The position numbers and the translations under genes are program-made. DNA of 14,306 nucleotides, from contig CAAFYG010000017.1 in assembly GCA_900767195.1 (NCBI GenBank), positions 1 to 14,306 of the forward strand, read 5' to 3'. The stretch is from Clostridia bacterium. GTDB lineage: Bacteria > Bacillota > Clostridia > Christensenellales > Borkfalkiaceae. Positions 13,179 to 14,306 of the stretch are shown piece by piece. The notes beneath the pieces were generated by a model. The model saw nothing but the letters and a program-made list of their open reading frames with translations. It did not search any database and had not been told where the DNA came from. Every line of letters starts with the position of its first letter. Position 1 is the first letter of the stretch.

Positions 13179-13207
13179 ATTATAGCGGCTTTTTTTGTTT
13201 TTGTCAA
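13179..13207 (-). promoter_or_regulatory. Perfect SigA promoter of the yggS operon
   Basis: On the minus strand, TTGACA (13207-13202), a 17-bp spacer and TATAAT (13184-13179) match the SigA consensus at every position. The yggS start lies 99 bp downstream. Confidence 0.88.
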
Positions 13208-13289
13208 TTTGCTTGCGGGTATAAAGCGAGAAAAAAACGACAAAAATTACAAAAACAAAAAAAATCTTTTCAAGACTACGAAAAAACGT

Positions 13290-13318
13290 TTGACAAACGC
13301 CGAAAAAAAAGGTATAAT
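13290..13318 (+). promoter_or_regulatory. Perfect SigA promoter of tRNA-Ala
   Basis: TTGACA (13290-13295), a 17-bp spacer and TATAAT (13313-13318) lie 13 bp before the tRNA 5' end. It is divergent from the yggS promoter, about 80 bp away. Confidence 0.92.
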
Positions 13319-13331
13319 TATCAAGTGCTTT

Positions 13332-13407
13332 GGGGATATGGCTCAGTTGGTAGAGCGCCTCGTTCGCAACGAGGAGGCCACGAGTTCGAATCTCGTTATC
13401 TCCACCA
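13332..13407 (+). tRNA. tRNA-Ala (anticodon CGC)
   Basis: 76 nt with a full cloverleaf. Acceptor GGGGATA pairs with TATCTCC and includes G3-U70, the alanine identity pair. The D arm is GCTC...GAGC, the anticodon stem CCTCG/CGAGG has loop TTCGCAA (anticodon CGC, reading GCG), and the T arm is ACGAG-TTCGAAT-CTCGT. Discriminator A and CCA are encoded. A single-gene unit with its own promoter and terminator. Confidence 0.97.
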
Positions 13408-13414
13408 AAGTGGG

Positions 13415-13462
13415 ACTATCCGAACTTTTTTGACGGAAATCAAGAGATTCGGATAGTTTTTT
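13415..13462 (+). terminator. Terminator of tRNA-Ala
   Basis: ACTATCCGAA (13415-13424) and TTCGGATAGT (13448-13457) form a perfect 10-bp stem with a 23-base loop, followed by a T-run to 13462. It begins 8 bp after the tRNA. Confidence 0.85.
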
Positions 13463-13520
13463 CATACATTTAAGCGGTATTTCAGGCTTTTTTGCCCGAT
13501 TTTTCCTCTTTCAGCATTTA

Positions 13521-13556
13521 CGAGATACTTTCAAATCGAAGGTATCTCGTTTTTTT
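13521..13556 (+). terminator. Second intrinsic terminator downstream of tRNA-Ala
   Basis: CGAGATACTTT (13521-13531) and AAGGTATCTCG (13539-13549) pair over 11 bp with one G-U, followed by seven T (13550-13556). No gene is visible between it and the tRNA terminator, so it is either a backup or belongs to an unseen transcript. Confidence 0.75.
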
Positions 13557-13637
13557 ATTATAAATATTTGTGAAATTTTGGTGAAATTTTTTGTAAAACT
13601 TTCTCTATTATGATTTTTATTCTTTTTTAAAAAATTT

Positions 13638-13838
13638 TTTTGCCTTTTCGGTGAGGGCGGGTAGCACAGAGAAAAACGGAAGTCAACGGCAAAAATTATT
13701 GCCGAAAATTCGCATGACTTCCTGCCGTCAACGCAATAATTTTTCGGCTGTTTCGTTGACTTCCGTTTCGTTTGCCACTCATAAAAGCGCACAAAAAATT
13801 TTCTCCGTGCTTGTTTTCGGGTTGCCGAAAAGGCAAAA
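13638..13838. repeat. Nested ~200-bp inverted-repeat structure
   Basis: Four sets of inverted arms nest around a common centre. The outer set is TTTTGCCTTTTCGG (13638-13651) with CCGAAAAGGCAAAA (13825-13838), 14 bp perfect. Next is GCACAGAGAAAA (13664-13675) with TTTTCTCCGTGC (13799-13810), 11 of 12. The middle set is AAACGGAAGTCAACG (13674-13688) with CGTTGACTTCCGTTT (13754-13768), 15 bp perfect. The inner set is AAAAATTATTGC (13691-13702) with GCAATAATTTTT (13733-13744), 12 bp perfect. The loop carries further copies of GACTTCC and GTCAACG. It fills most of the gene-free stretch 13463-13865; the rest holds two terminators and an 11-bp direct repeat (13570-13591). It could be a MITE-like element, a recombination or replication site, or a structured RNA. 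No flanking target duplication is clear. Confidence 0.75.
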
Positions 13839-13865
13839 TAAAACAAACTCAGGAGAAATACAAAA

Positions 13866-14279
13866 ATGATTCAACAAAAGAAAACCTACCGTTTCAGCGA
13901 CGACACAATCATAACCGAACAGAATATCCGTCAAATCGGCGAACTGATTGCTTTAAGCTCGGTAAGAACACGAATGATCCATTCCACCCGCGATTTATAC
14001 TATGTCTTTCAAAACTTGTACAAAGACATTTACTGCCACACCGATATTTTAAAACCATATTCGGAAGCATACGATTATGCAGAAGCCTACGAACGTTACG
14101 ATAAACTGATCGCAAAAATGGCGTTACCCGATTATGAATACGAAACGCTTTTAGCGATGAGGAACGGTATGCGAATGATCGATATGAAACGGTATTTCAA
14201 TGTAGATTACCCCACGATTTCCCGCCGCAAACTTCGTATTCAGAAAAAATATTTACACGCCGTAAGCACATTACAATAA
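13866..14279 (+). CDS. Unrecognised 137-aa protein with helix-turn-helix-like C-terminus
   Basis: ATG 13866 has AGGAGA (13851-13856) nine bases upstream and the frame ends in TAA at 14279, so this is very probably a real gene. I do not recognise the family. It has no membrane segment or signal peptide. Residues ~20-85 read as helical and rich in Tyr (DLYYVFQNLYKDIYCHTD, YSEAYDYAEAYERYDK). Residues ~92-130 (ETLLAMRNGMRMIDMKRYF, NVDYPTISRRKLRIQKKYL) resemble a sigma-region-4 or phage-type helix-turn-helix: a helix, a turn at NVDYPTIS, then a basic recognition helix. DNA binding is therefore plausible. It lies 27 bp after the nested inverted repeat and downstream of a tRNA, which fits a mobile or phage-related element, but no integrase is in the window. 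Confidence 0.7.
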   Translation: MIQQKKTYRFSDDTIITEQNIRQIGELIALSSVRTRMIHSTRDLYYVFQNLYKDIYCHTDILKPYSEAYDYAEAYERYDKLIAKMALPDYEYETLLAMRNGMRMIDMKRYFNVDYPTISRRKLRIQKKYLHAVSTLQ

Positions 14280-14306
14280 ACCCCATAAAGTAGAATTCGC
14301 AATGGA

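Noticed and set aside
13089..13433. Plus-strand frame spanning the tRNA
   Set aside because: It runs across the promoter and the whole tRNA-Ala and has no ribosome site.
13511..13846. Minus-strand frame of 111 residues across the nested palindrome
   Set aside because: It has no convincing ribosome site, crosses a terminator stem and both repeat arms, and is low in complexity (Lys, Arg, Phe).

Overview
The window looks like one end of an assembled contig from a Firmicutes (Clostridia-like) bacterium. The grounds are strong AGGAGG-type ribosome binding sites, near-consensus SigA promoters (TTGACA-17-TATAAT), a tRNA with an encoded CCA end, and clostridial families (DUF4364, TSCPD, type III pantothenate kinase, an ECF S component). 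The genus cannot be told. The first 15 bases match the 3' end of a standard Illumina adapter, so they are probably not genomic.

Layout. (1) 16-1571: a cut-off collagen-like (Gly-X-Y) surface protein on the minus strand, divergent from a family-2 glycosyltransferase with a TPR-like tail, plausibly its modifying enzyme. (2) 1578-4443, minus strand: a methionine-type ABC importer operon metN-metI-metQ behind a consensus promoter and a ~200-nt leader. The leader has competing hairpins, an intrinsic terminator and a possible 31-codon leader peptide, and it does not look like a SAM-I riboswitch or a T-box. The binding protein is circularly permuted: its C-terminal lobe precedes its N-terminal lobe. 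This is the most striking feature of the window. (3) 4534-6956, minus strand: a PhnP-like metallo-beta-lactamase phosphodiesterase, an ECF S component and coaX. The last two are separated by one base, which suggests vitamin (pantothenate?) uptake coupled to CoA synthesis. (4) 7127-7410: a small cysteine-rich membrane protein with its own terminator. (5) 7415-8024: a Nudix ADP-ribose pyrophosphatase, divergent from (6) 8130-9462: an HPr-like protein without any histidine, a DUF4364 winged-helix protein and a TSCPD protein. (7) 9633-13207, minus strand: yggS, a membrane-anchored YiiX/C92-type cysteine hydrolase, an SDR oxidoreductase and pnuC, probably one operon from a perfect SigA promoter to a shared terminator. 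(8) 13290-14306: tRNA-Ala(CGC) with promoter and terminator, a second terminator, a ~200-bp nested inverted-repeat structure, and an unrecognised small protein with a helix-turn-helix-like tail. This last block may be the edge of an accessory element next to the tRNA.

A loose theme is cofactor and nutrient supply: methionine, pantothenate/CoA, PLP homeostasis, nicotinamide riboside and ADP-ribose turnover. All family assignments come from reading the translated sequence; no database search was possible.
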